Below, in pieces: positions 33,181 through 44,176 of a DNA stretch of 64,000 nt. The notes below the pieces were generated by a model that was given only the letters and a program-made list of their open reading frames with translations, made no database searches and was not told where the DNA came from. Numbering within the stretch: the stretch's first letter is position 1; each line of letters starts with the position of its first letter. The translations under genes and the position numbers were made by a program. Source of the DNA: Andrena cerasifolii (lineage: Eukaryota; Arthropoda; Insecta; Hymenoptera; Andrenidae); assembly GCF_050908995.1 (NCBI RefSeq), contig NC_135118.1, positions 1,302,001-1,366,000 of the forward strand, read 5' to 3'.

Positions 33181-34734
33181 CGCTGAGTGTGGTCACATCC
33201 AGCAACTGCTCAACTAACAGTAATCGGCCCCTTTCGGGGCCACCAATTTTTATAACGTAGGAAAAACACATTCCATGAAAAATTAAAATTAAGTGATCAG
33301 TGTTAGTAGCCGTGCAGTGACGTGAATATTCGGTACATTAACCCGGATGCACTTGACGTTGCAACCCCTAACTTTGGGTGGTGTCGTATACCTGCGATCA
33401 GCTGAGCACTGAGCGCTACCCTACCATAAATCTTTTCGACCACCGATGACCAGGATCGGTATAGTGACCTCCTTAGCGACACAGGTTTCCGAAAAGGCAG
33501 GAAAGGAAGGAAAGGAATGCCCGTCGGGGTGAGTGTTATTTAATTTATTAGTGATTACTAGGTGTAGAAATAAATTCTGTTCGATTTTAGGGTTCAATAA
33601 CAGTTTGATTTAAAAAATATGAAAACAACTCAATCATCGAAATAATTTCCATTATTGTTAATTACCTTTTGCCTTTTTTTTGGTAGCTTACGAATATCAC
33701 TGCGATAGAAATTCGGTTGTTTTATACTGATTATGTAAATCCAGTCTGAAAGATTTTATTCATACACCTAATATTATTTTTTTAAATTTAGTTATGTTGG
33801 CCGTAATTAAACTACGGATTTTTACGTGAATAACGAATTATGATCACTTTTCGTACATTTTTTGTTACATTACCTTTTCGTTTATGCCTTATTTGAAAAC
33901 GAAATTTGCGTATTTCTTGTACTCTCACTTCAAACAATTTTTATTTAAGATTATGTTTTAACAAAAACTGTGTAACGCGGTTTCCTTCGGTGCATGCCGA
34001 CTTGCTTGTTCGTATCTTCGTAGTACAAGCGCAGCCGCCTACCGCGTAGCCAACGCTATAACGGGAGTTCGGGCGGAAGGCGCGCGCCCTTCGGAAGCTT
34101 CGGACAATATTTTCTGTAAGGAAAAAGTTGTTTCAAATCACCCCCTGAGTCACCTCTTTCAAGGAACTCCGACATTTTTGGGACACCCTGTATTACTATG
34201 AACTGGCAGCGATCACTGGGGCTTCCAAGAATCCCAGTCATTCAAGCGTACGGATATAAGGCTGCACCGCTCACTACTACAGTTTTCCCTAACCGTGGCG
34301 CGCCCAGGCTATCATTGGCTTTCGAACTCGCCTTCCACGCGGCTCTGGTAAACATCATGGAGGCCGGGCTCCCAAATGGCTCGAACTGGCCTTCGCTCTC
34401 CTAATATAATAACATCCCTATGGCCAACCTTTTCTTGCACCCAATCGTCGCGTGTCCTTGTGTTTTGATATTCGCGCGTATGTATATACTCGAGTAATAA
34501 GGGATGTGAAGGGAAGACGGCGCAGGCGCGCGCAAACTACCTGTTTCCGAGTCCTTATGCGAAGTGCATTGGCCCTCGTCGCGAGTAATCGCGGGTAATT
34601 TTTTAATACAACAGCGTGTGGATGAAGTAGTATAGATTAAAATGTACTTTCAGCAGTGGATTGCTGATATCGAGGAACGCACCCATTTACAGGAAACCAG
34701 ATGTTTTACTATGTACCAGCATTGGAGTAAAACT

Positions 34735-34985
34735 TACTTAAATCTACCTACTTAAGGAATTTTTAAATTTTCATTGCAGGCACAGAAAAAAGTGGAAAAA
34801 GCGAACTTCATTATTTGTTTCGCTATTCCAACCAGTTGCGATTTTTTTCAAAACGACAAAACACGCCACCTACTTAGGAAACTAATACTTCTAGCTTCTA
34901 AAAAAGACTCATGTCGTTTGGACCAATTTTAAAAATGTTATTCTGTTTTGATGGGTGTACGAATATTTTTGTCTCCTACTGAATG
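34735..34985 (+). repeat. Dispersed repeat, copy 2
   Basis: Diverged direct copy of 21238-21490 (CAAAACGACAAAACACGCC, ACTCATGTCGTTTGGACC). Confidence 0.7.
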
Positions 34986-35251
34986 GCAGAACTCTACAGC
35001 AGGCTTGCAGGAACGGCTGAATACGGACTGACCGGGCCAGAGCAGGCCTCCTACAGAGTTGTCAGTGAAATTAGGGACACCGCACGGACACGGAACGGAC
35101 ACCGTACGGATACGGAACTGATATGTGTGCGCAGACCTTTATTTTGTCTCTTTTCGTCACGCGACACACAGTGGGTCGATACGTGAGAAATCGCGCCAAA
35201 TGGTCGAAGATTCGATTCTAGACTTCCGTTTGAATACTATTATTAATGTAA

Positions 35252-35415
35252 AGGCCGGATTTCGTAGCCGCGATCGGCCGCGGCGGCCGGCCGCGGCGGC
35301 CGGCAGCGGTCCTACTAGCGCAACGAAAACACAGATGCATACTTCTCCATTTCACTAGTGGGATCGTCGCCGGCCACCGCGGTCAACCAAGGCTAGGAAA
35401 TCCAGCCTTTAAATG
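35252..35415. mobile_element. GC-rich MITE with GGCCGGATTTC ends
   Basis: AAAGGCCGGATTTCGTAGCC on the left is inverted in GGCTAGGAAATCCAGCCTTT on the right. The middle contains tandem GGCCGCGGC units (35276-35306). It shares its terminal motif with 40503-41057 and 45943-46035. Confidence 0.75.
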
Positions 35416-36045
35416 CCTCGAAGAGAACTAACAACGTTTTGTCACATTCATGCATGACCTTTCATAATATACATTAATAATGTTGTAATTTTCCAAGTAG
35501 CAAAATGAATTCTTCCCTTCTCATCAAATTTCGTTTACATATTAAACCTATTTCAAACATCTTAGTTCGTATAATATTCTTTGAACTTTAATCTAAAGAT
35601 CTGTAACCATTAGTTACTAATAGGTAAGTTATAGATTTTTCATGTTTTTTTCTACGTATTTAAATACACAAAAATTTGAATCTTCGCGTAAAGTTATACA
35701 TAAACACATGCTAGTGTCTACCTCCTAAAACATCACTAAACTCACGTTTAAAAAAATGCTACCGTTAAGGGACAGTTGACGAATTACGGACATTTAAGGG
35801 GGGATCCCATCCTGAAACCACTAACAAAAGCACAAAGTTAGGGTTTTTCTTGTTCGTATACGTAAATATATAGAGTTTGGATGTTTTTTTTATAGATTTA
35901 AAGCAATCTTTATTTGGCTAATAAATTTTTTTTTTAAATTGTACGAAATGGCTGCGAACAAAATGGCCTTCCAGAGCACTGCAAAAAAATTGGTCCACAT
36001 TTCCGCGAATGACTGGATCTGAGATGGAAATATAAAGAAGATATA
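35416..36045. other. No gene seen
   Basis: AT-rich sequence with no recognised element or frame. Confidence 0.5.
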
Positions 36046-37390
36046 CAGGGTGTAAACGGTATACGTAGCGATATTTTAGAGGGTAGTAGGGGAGGTCCAA
36101 TTGAACGTAAAAGGTCCTATGACATAGTGTCCGATCTGTCTCCATTTTACACTAATAATGCCTCAAAGTTAAACATGTCTATACGCTAAACTAATAGTCG
36201 CAAGATTCCATAATTTTGCAAATACATTGGGGACCATCAGTAGAGTAAAAGGGTCTGAATACAATTTGTTGTATCTCGTATACATTAGCTGTTACGAAGG
36301 TTTAAACATCGGAGATGTTTGTGGAAATGATCGTAGCTACACGCATAATGACGCAGATGAGCCGTAGCACAAATACCGCCTGTTGTGAGCTGTTCAAGAT
36401 GATCCAGTAACCGAGAAAGTATTCTTAAGCCAGGCACGTAGTGGTAACAATTTGTTGCGTGACAGTTTTGACGCTCACGAAAAATGCATTGATTTACATG
36501 GAAGTAAGCTCCTGTGACGATGTGACTGCAAAACGTGTTGTTTTTTTTTTAAGAAAGCGGCAAAACTGTTTCTTTCCTTTGAGTGCGACTAAACTGTCAC
36601 GCAATAAGCTGCTGTCAATGCGCGGCTACTCTTACGTGAATATGTAGTAAAGAAATTCAAATTTTGCTACCTAAATTTATTTACAAAAGATGCTCGAAAT
36701 GATTGCCGTTTGCATCTAGACACGCCTGACACCGACGCAACCAATTATCGCGAACGCGGGCGAATATTCTAGGCTGCTCGCGTATAATGTTAGCAGCATG
36801 AAATATTCTACCCCATAATTCTTCTGAGGTTTCAAATTCGATGTCGGCGTATACAAATGTTTTCATGTGGCCCGATACGTAAAAATCCAATGGATTTAAA
36901 TCCGGGCTTCTTGACGGCCACACAACCGCACCACTCCGTGCAATTACTCGGTCCCCCCAAATTCGTACTATAGCTCTTCCCATATGGGCCGGGGCGCCGT
37001 TGTGAAGAAGCCACATATCTCTTCGGGTGTTCCTGGCAGCCATCTTCTAGTAGAAGCGGCAATTCCGTCGAAGAAATCTGGCATCTTTTGCGCTATTTAG
37101 ACGCGCCGGCAAAATATGTGGTCCGAGGAGACGATCGCATACTACCCCAGCCCATATGTTTAGCCGCAGCTCGCGCTGGAAGTGCCCCGTTACAATACTC
37201 TGGGGTTTTATGGCTTCCCACGCATGCGAATTGCGGAAATTTAATATTCCATAACGTGTGAACGTTGATTCATCTGCTGCGAGTACGATCGTCGGGAAAT
37301 GGTCGTCCTATTCGACTCTATCGCGGAACCACCGGCAGAAAGTCACCGTCTTTCAAGGATGGACGAAGCAGGCGGTAATATGTGCAGTGA
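36046..37390 (-). mobile_element. Tc1/mariner-type element, 3' part with transposase
   Basis: TACAGGGTGTAAACGG at 36044 looks like a terminal inverted repeat of the CAGGGTGT group; the transposase coding region ends about 630 bp inside it. The 5' half is replaced near 37390-37490 by family B sequence in the opposite orientation. Confidence 0.6.
36681..37300 (-). pseudogene. DDE transposase (IS630/Tc1-mariner superfamily), broken
   Basis: Minus-strand translation gives ADESTFTRYGI (first catalytic Asp region, near 37275), then after a frameshift near 37045 LLHNGAPAH (second site; the usual Asp is Asn), and WPSRSPDLNPLDFY (third Asp retained). The end reads NWLRRCQACLDANGNHFEHL, typical of insect transposases that pair with a DUF4817 N-terminus. 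A stop, a frameshift and the D-to-N change mean no activity. Confidence 0.85.
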
Positions 37391-37489
37391 GCGAACTACA
37401 TAAGTAATCCCTTTATTCCTGTGTCTCTCCGCGAGGCATATTGATGTTGCATATTACTTTTTAATTGCTAGTTCCCAAAGATTAAACAG

Positions 37490-39170
37490 GCTGATTGGCC
37501 ATAGCACTTCAACAGGGTCGCGGTTTATGAATGTATTGTCCCGCGAGTCGGCGGTAGAGAACGGTTTCCAACAGGTTTGAGTACTTTTTTGCTTAATTGG
37601 TTCCGCCTCGTAGCAGCCGTGAACTTATGGCACCGGAAGAGGGAAATAGGAATGGTATGCTGTTTTTTCTTTATAGCAACTCGAAGACTTTCTGTTTCTC
37701 TTCTCTTCGGACCCTTTCGAACCGAAACACGTGGTGTCTGCTGTCTATCTCGAAGCAACGGGTACATTGGCAGTAAAAGGGCGGAGCGCGGACTTATGTG
37801 AAAGTGTAGGATGGGTCGTTCGTTGCACTTCTGCAAAGCACGTGTGTTTCGAAAATGTGCTGGCTTCTTTTTACCTACAGCCTCTTGTTCTGGTGGGAGT
37901 TAACCCATAATGGAACGAGAGAAACTACGTGGGGGTAGAGGAAGTTGTTTGGAAAAAATCCTGTCAGTCAACTAGCAATATCGTCCCAGAAATGTTCTCC
38001 GCTCATGAATGTTACGCGATGTTCTGGGTGTACGCCCGGAACAGCGGGGAAGCAAGTGCTACTGTGCGAGCGTTTGCACGGGAATACCCGCATATCCAAA
38101 CCCCCAGCGAGGGTACGATTCGGCGCTTGGCGTCAAGATTATTCTCAACGGAGTCAATGATGCCGCAAGGCGTGCATAGACGCTGAGGGTGGTCACATCG
38201 AGCAACTGCACAACTAACAGTAATCGGCCCCTTTCAGGGCCACCAATTTTTATAACGTAGGAACGACACGTTCCATGAAAAATAAATTAAGTGATCAGTG
38301 TTAGTAGCCGTGCAGTGAAGTGAATATTCCGTACATTAACCTGGATGCACCAGACATTGCGACCCTTAACTTTGGGTAGTGTCGTATACCTGGGACCCAG
38401 TTGTGTACTGGGCTCGTCCATCGATGACCAGGATCGGTTCAGTGACCCAGTGACACAGGCTTTCAAGCTGTAGCTGAATTTCCGACAAGGGTGAGTTTTA
38501 GTTACTTTATTGGTGTTTATTAATTTTTAAATTTAACGCAGGCTATGGCTTATTTCCGGCGATAATTCTCAAAATTTCCGTACCTAAATATTTCTTAGGG
38601 GTTTTTAAACGGACTTATTCGTTATCAGCAACAGTGTTGGCCGTTATTGAATTATGGATTTTTATCACAATAACGAACTACGACCACTTTTCGTTCATTT
38701 CCTTTTGCATTACCGTTTCGCGGCTACGTTTTTAACACAAGGAAATTTACGTATTCCTTATCCTCCGACTTCAAATAATTATTATTTTCGATTCTTCTAA
38801 AAAAACCTTTGTATTCGTCTTTTTACGTTACACATGATTTTCATCCATTTATCCTTTATTCATTATTCCCCTTAAATGACAAACAAACCATGACAAAATG
38901 TTCGTTTTTTTTTGTTACGTCTTTTTCATTTGCCATTCTACGCAATTTCCTTCGATGCATGCCGAGTTGCTTGTTCGTAGTCGCAGCGCGGCGCGCCGCC
39001 ACGCTAGCGCGGGAACTCGGCTGCCAGACTCGGGCTCTGATTGTTCGGTGCTTTTTGTTAATGCCTCGTTAACGAAACCTCGGAGAACATTTTCGCAAAG
39101 GAAAAAGTTGTTTGCAATTCCCCCTTGAGTAACCCCCTTCAAGGAAACGCAGCATTTTTTAAACACCCTG
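37490..39170 (+). mobile_element. Fold-back family B: loop plus right arm
   Basis: Loop-type sequence (37690-37925), a DUF4817-type frame, then the arm (38190-39170) ending AACACCCTGTA. The arm is diverged from the 34-kb copy and resembles the variant at 14.1-15.0 kb (ATGCATGCCGAGTTGCTTG region). The matching left arm is missing. Confidence 0.85.
37992..38186 (+). pseudogene. DUF4817-type transposase N-terminus
   Basis: From ATG at 37992 it reads MFSAHECYAMFWVYARNS ... ATVRAFAREYPHIQTPSEG and RRLASRLFS, then stops within HRR. It parallels the left-arm gene at 32579-32358 and shares its truncation. Only the helix-turn-helix part is present. Confidence 0.65.
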
Positions 39171-39172
39171 TA

Positions 39173-39750
39173 TGACGAGACTCAGCGACGTGATGTTCTG
39201 TCTGTTTCCTCTTTCCGCTCGTCATTCCCATGGGCGCGATTGGTTGATCGATCGTGGTTCCTGGACCATCGGCTTCAGGTAGTATAGTTTTAATGCACTT
39301 CAGACACAAAATACTCAAGCGTGAAATTATAAGAAAAACTACGAAAACATTTCACGACCCTTATCCTCGCGGTTGTGCACAGCCTTCCGTCGGGACAGTT
39401 TGCTTAGCACTACATACAATTACATCATGTTTCAATACTGCGGGAGGGCAGGATTAGCGAAACCAGTGAATATCGTGGTGTCCGGGTTTACGTCGCGTCC
39501 ATAATTCCCCCACTTTCCCCTAAATAAAAAATTCAATTATTTGAAGAGGGGGGCGGGCGGAGATGAAATTTCAACGGAATTCTATTCTAGAATGTCCACA
39601 GATTAATGTGGTATTGTTTAAAACACACGTATTTACAAGCATTTCTTTAGAACTCTATGCAAAGATAATAATATTAAGCAGTTAAACACAGCAAAAACTA
39701 TTGGAACTTTGAAGTTTATTGATGAATAATTGACAGTTATATGTAGATGC
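39173..39750. other. No gene seen
   Basis: Unremarkable sequence without recognisable frames. Confidence 0.5.
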
Positions 39751-39754
39751 CCAA

Positions 39755-39905
39755 ATAGCACACAGACGTCTGTGGACGTTTCTGAATGTTGTTTGTCAGA
39801 AAACAGTACGTCGTTAAGACGTCTTTTAAACGTCTTGTAGTCGTCTGTAAGTCGTCTTATAGACATCTTTAAGACGTCCATTTCAGACCTTCAAGACGTC
39901 TTCAA
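39755..39905. repeat. Cluster of AGACGTCT-type palindromes
   Basis: About ten variants of (T)AAGACGTCTT (AGACGTCT, GACGTCTT, AGACGTCC, GTCGTCTT) occur in 150 bp with irregular spacing of 9-20 bases. The cluster is open on the minus strand (39881-39633), but the peptide follows from the motif. Confidence 0.85.
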
Positions 39906-40502
39906 CCTTTTAAGAATACATGTTTAAAAGGATTTTTTGAAATTCATAACATTTCCGAAGTTATTGGTATTTGAGTAGCGGCAAATGCATCGGTAACATT
40001 CGGCACTCGCGTAAAACTTTAAACACGTTTTTCTCGAGACAGTGTTCTTAAAATCGGTGGAACCAATATCTCAAAAAGTTATTATCCCATTCGATTGAAA
40101 CTTGTTTTAGTTTGAAGAATATACTTCTGTGTAGTGGAGAAACCATTAACATTTTTACAATTTTGAATTTTTTAAATTTTTAATGGTGTTGAAAGGTCTA
40201 AATATATAGGGAGAAGTGATTTCAAACATCAAGTGTCGTTATTTTCGCAGAAATTTCATTTTTTATAATTTTTTCATGTAAGTCCACTAGCGAGTTTAAT
40301 GCCTTTTAATAATCTGGCATTGCTTTTTATATCACACCAATGGTTTAGGTGCTACAGGTTCCAACGTTGTGTGGATTTCCCGACGCAGTTGGAGAGGACC
40401 AGAGTGGTCCTGCTGAAACAGGATGGAAAAGACGCGGCTACCCGGTGGCACACGGGCCGGTGTGTGTAATCGACGTGGTAGCAAAGATATTTGAGTACAT
40501 CT

Positions 40503-41057
40503 TAAGCCGGATCCAGACCTGAATAAGTATATATTGATCAAGGCTGAACGCGCACAGATATTCTGATGTGGACGGGTGAAACGGTAGCGAGGACCGCATA
40601 CTTCTACGTCAGAAAGAGTAAGCGCGAATGCATATGCTAGTGTAGACGTGTCATTCGTGGTGACTCGACGCATGCGACCCAACTCGCGAATGGCGGCGAA
40701 GGCACATGGCCGAAGCCGACCGTTGTCGGTTTTCTTTCACACATCAAAGGGAGTGTGGAGTGCATTGCGCTCAGCGTGGAAGATAGAAGTAAATGAGATA
40801 CTTTTCTGAAGTCCTCGATGTCTGGGATTTTCAAGCTACTATTGAAATATATTGTAGCCCATATGTAATTAGAGAGGGCTAAGTCCACATTTTTAAAGAT
40901 TCGAAATTGTTTAAAAAATAAAAATTATCAAAATTTCCTGTTTTCGATGATTTTTACGAAACGACATCAGAAATGACTTTTGACCCCTCCGCATGCGTCA
41001 TTCGTACGCGGCTCAGCGTGCTCAGCGTATACGCATCCACGTCTGGATCCGGCTTTA
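40503..41057. mobile_element. MITE with TTAAGCCGGATCCAGAC ends (about 555 bp)
   Basis: TTAAGCCGGATCCAGACC at 40503 and GGTCTGG-type complement GTCTGGATCCGGCTTTAA at about 41040-41057 are inverted ends. The TTAA at both borders would fit piggyBac-type target duplications. Interior moderately GC-rich with no transposase. Confidence 0.75.
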
Positions 41058-41060
41058 AAG

Positions 41061-41387
41061 GATCGGATCATGGAAGTTGTATGACCTGATGGATTGGCGC
41101 CAAACCAATATGGTTTTAGTAAAGGTAGGAGCACCTCGCAGGCGTTGTACGAGGTTAGGATGTTTCCTGAAATAAAGAACAATCAGGGACACTATGCGGC
41201 CATAGTTACTTTTGATGTGAGGAATGCCTTCAACTCCTTGCGCTCCATCTATGAAGAGGTTAGGAGAAGAGCCTTCCCCGGGTACCTGAGGAGAATCCTT
41301 AGGGGGTACCTCAGCGATCGGTGGGTGACGTACCATCTTGAGGATGGCGTCATTCGCCAGATAATGGAGACCGGGGTTCCCCAGTAG
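41061..41387 (+). pseudogene. R1-like LINE reverse transcriptase fragment
   Basis: After one stop the plus-strand frame reads APNQYGFSKGRSTSQAL, VTFDVRNAFNSL, YLRRILRGYLSDR and ETGVPQ, the successive RT motifs of R1-type non-LTR elements. It is cut at GVPQ and lacks the catalytic Y-x-D-D. No other part of the element is nearby. Confidence 0.8.
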
Positions 41388-41720
41388 GAAGGAGCTTATT
41401 TCTCATCTATGAAAATATGATCTTCTCACCATCTCAGTTTGTACCTTTTATAAAAAATAAAATCGAGCAGAATATGAACACAACTCATCTATATTTAGGG
41501 GTAGCTCAATGCTGATGAAATTTTCAATGTACATGATAATTATATGGAAGGGCATGGAACACTAAGAGAGAACTCCACACTAAGTGGAACTGGTAAGTTA
41601 CCGCCTTGATTTGTTCCTTTATATATACGAACACTATGTAAACACTTTAGATAATACATTCTTATCTTTACGGGTAGCTCAAGTGAGTCAAAGATTATAG
41701 AAATTATGAAAATTCAATAT

Positions 41721-43945
41721 AAACTCCGCTTCAAAATTAAGGGAACACTATAATTTCCCGAAAATGTTGGCCATTTTCAAATAGCTGTATCTCTGCGAAA
41801 AATGGTCCCAAAAAAATATTTAAAAAACGCATTTTAAAGCTTGAATTTTCTAGTTTTTGAACCAAGGACTCTATTTTTTCATTCATTATGATACTGTTTT
41901 ATCAAGATGAAGCGCAGGAAACGATGTTTCAGAAATTTTTTCCTATTTTGAACGTATGCACAGGACAAACAATTTTTTTTGGTAAATCGAATGATGAGCT
42001 CCTATAGAGCAAACATTTATCTTTAATTTCGTGTTCTTGGTTCTGTTGTATGATTTTTATTAACCGAATTATTCGCGATCAAAGCAAAAAAAAGTACTTT
42101 AGACTTAGAACCCCTCTAACTTGCGAACTCATGATTGTAGACAAATTTTCATGAGTGTTTTGGAAATATAAGATAATTTCCTTTCAGAACATTTAGTTGC
42201 CAATTCAATGAGATTTTTTTAATCGTCTTAAATCCATTTTAAACTGATCTCAAATGTTGCATATTTACCATTTTTTAGAAAACATGATGCCACTTCAAGG
42301 AAAATCACGGAATCATTCAAATATCCACGTTTTTTTTGTGAGGTAAAACTACCCCTAAAACACTGTACAAATGTCCTCGATTGTCAAACACGCGATATGG
42401 TCTGAATCATTGAACGATCACCTGTTTCCCGTTATGATACTCGTCAAAACTCTTTCTTTGTTCTCGCGGCTTTTGAACGATTGTTGCACTCCTTTTTGTT
42501 AGTTCAATGTCATTTTAGTAAAAAGAAAAGATTTACAAAATTTAAGAAAAACATTTTTATCAAAACTCTTCGCAATGACGAAAACTGTACTTCAATAACT
42601 GGCATTAGCACCACCCAAAGAGCGCCACGAGTTGGCGCATGCGCGGTCGGATCTACACCTCATTGCGCATGCGCCGACGCAGCAAGACCAGGCGCTGTGC
42701 CACAGCCTACTACTCACGCAGCAACTTGCGACTTTACATTCGACTTTTAGCGAACTTCTTTTTTTTGCGTCGAGTTATGTCCCGACGTCACCTAACTGAA
42801 TACGAAGTCGCTTGGCGTGTGACTCTGTTGGAGGAGCGCCACAGCCAGCAACAACTTGCCAATTCCTTTGGTGTTAGTCCGTCAGTTGTCAGCCGTCTGT
42901 ATGCTCGATTTCGAGAGAATGGACAGTACTCGCGCAAATCAGGGCAAGGGCGCAGACGTGCGACAAGTTCTCGAGAGGATAGAATGATGATTTATGTTAC
43001 GATTTCTCCGGCAAAATCGGATATCAGTTCTTGGCCATCCAGCAGTGAGCTCAGATCTGAGTCCCATTTAACATGTTTGGGACAATAGTACCAGAACCTG
43101 GCGAATTTGGGACAATTACCACACGCCCTCCGCCAAATTTGGCACAGAATTTCCCAAAATTCGGAACTGCATTAACATGCGCAACCGATTGAGGGAAGTT
43201 ATCGTGCGGAGAGTTGGCAACTCCCATTATTAAACCACACCCAAATATGTATGTACACACACAACGTGCGCGCGTGCCCTCATACACACACGCATCGGAG
43301 AGTGAGTTTGGAGTCAGAAAATACTGCGGGAGTGACGAACCGCAGGGTCTCATCTAAAAAAAAAAGAAGTTCGCTAAAAGTCGAATGTAAAGTCGCAAGT
43401 TGCTGCGTGAGTAGTAGGCTGTGGCACAGCGCCTGGTCTTGCTGCGTCGGCGCATGCGCAATGAGGCGTAGATCCGACCGCGCATGCGCCAACTCGTGGC
43501 GCTCTTTGGGTGGTGCTAATGCCAGTTATTGAAGTACAGTTTTCGTCATTGCGAAGAGTTTGAATAAAAAAGTTTTTCTTAAATGTTTTAAATCTTTTAT
43601 TTTTACTAAAATGACATTGAACTAACAAAAAAAGTGCAACAATCGATCAAAAGCCGCGAGAACAAAGATAGAGTTTTGAAGAGAATCATAACGTAAAACA
43701 GGTGATCGTTCAATTTCTCAGAATATATCGCATGTTGGACCATCAAGGACATACGGAAAAAATCAGCTCGGCTTTCGCACAGTGTTTTAGGGGTAGTTTT
43801 ACCTCACAAAAAAAACGTGGATATTTGAATGATTCCATGATTTTCCTTGAAGTGGCATCATATTTTCTAAGAAATGATAAATATGCAATTTTGGGGATCG
43901 TGTTAAAATGGATTTAATACGATTAAAAAAAATCTCATTGAATTT
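41721..43945. mobile_element. Fold-back family C, copy 2, with transposase remnant
   Basis: The left arm starts ACTCCGCTTCAAAATTAAGG and runs to about 42750; the inverted right arm (about 43375-43945) stops short, missing the outer 470 bp or so. The centre keeps coding sequence (42777-43088) and four GCGCATGCGC palindromes (42635, 42665, 43450, 43480). Confidence 0.88.
42777..43088 (+). pseudogene. Tc1-type transposase N-terminal DNA-binding domain
   Basis: From ATG at 42777: MSRRHLTEYEVAWRVTLLEE, then SQQQLANSFGVSPSVVSRLY (a helix-turn-helix), RENGQYSRKSGQGRRRATSS (GRPR-like linker) and EDRMM. This is the paired-like bipartite DNA-binding region of Tc1-family transposases. Similarity ends near 43000 and no DDE domain follows, so the gene is truncated by deletion. 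It lies between the two inverted arms. Confidence 0.85.
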
Positions 43946-44176
43946 ACAGGTTATGAATAAGTGCCGGGTAAGAAATGGCTATTGAATGTCACAGATCAAA
44001 CAGACTGTTAGATCGGGTCTTGAATCAATGAAATATGTTCCTCTTTGACTACAACCGCGTTACTTGCTCAAATAGAAACACAGAGATTCTCCGCTTCGCG
44101 ATAATGTATAAAACACTACTTCGCGTGTTTATGTGCTTAAATACTATTTTCGGATGTTCCGTGAAATATGCAAAAT
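43946..44176. other. No gene seen
   Basis: Short AT-rich stretch between the fold-back and the LINE. Confidence 0.4.

Larger units (their letters stand above)
31389..34190. mobile_element. Fold-back family B, complete 2.8-kb palindrome
   Basis: Begins CAGGGTGTCCCAAAAATGTC and ends in its complement, with TA on both sides (31387-31388, 34191-34192). Arms of about 1.25 kb (31389-32640 and 32955-34190) are inverted copies around a loop of about 310 bp. Both arms end inward in the same DUF4817-type coding segment, minus strand on the left and plus on the right, so half of a transposon seems to have been duplicated head to head. Related arms lie at 9545-10190, 14090-15085 and 37490-39170. Confidence 0.93.
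31195..34625. mobile_element. Outer inverted-repeat element holding the 2.8-kb palindrome
   Basis: Left sequence CCTACGCGCTGTTGTACTAA (from about 31195) and right sequence TTTTTTAATACAACAGCGTG (to about 34620) are inverted copies. The similarity continues inward (ATCAAAACAAAAGGATGCGCG against the inverted block at 34446-34475) up to the palindrome, so family B inserted into an older element of this type. Confidence 0.7.

Noticed and set aside
31389..34190. Palindromes as assembly artefacts
   Set aside because: Arms differ from each other by substitutions and indels, several independent families show the same form, and TA borders are present.
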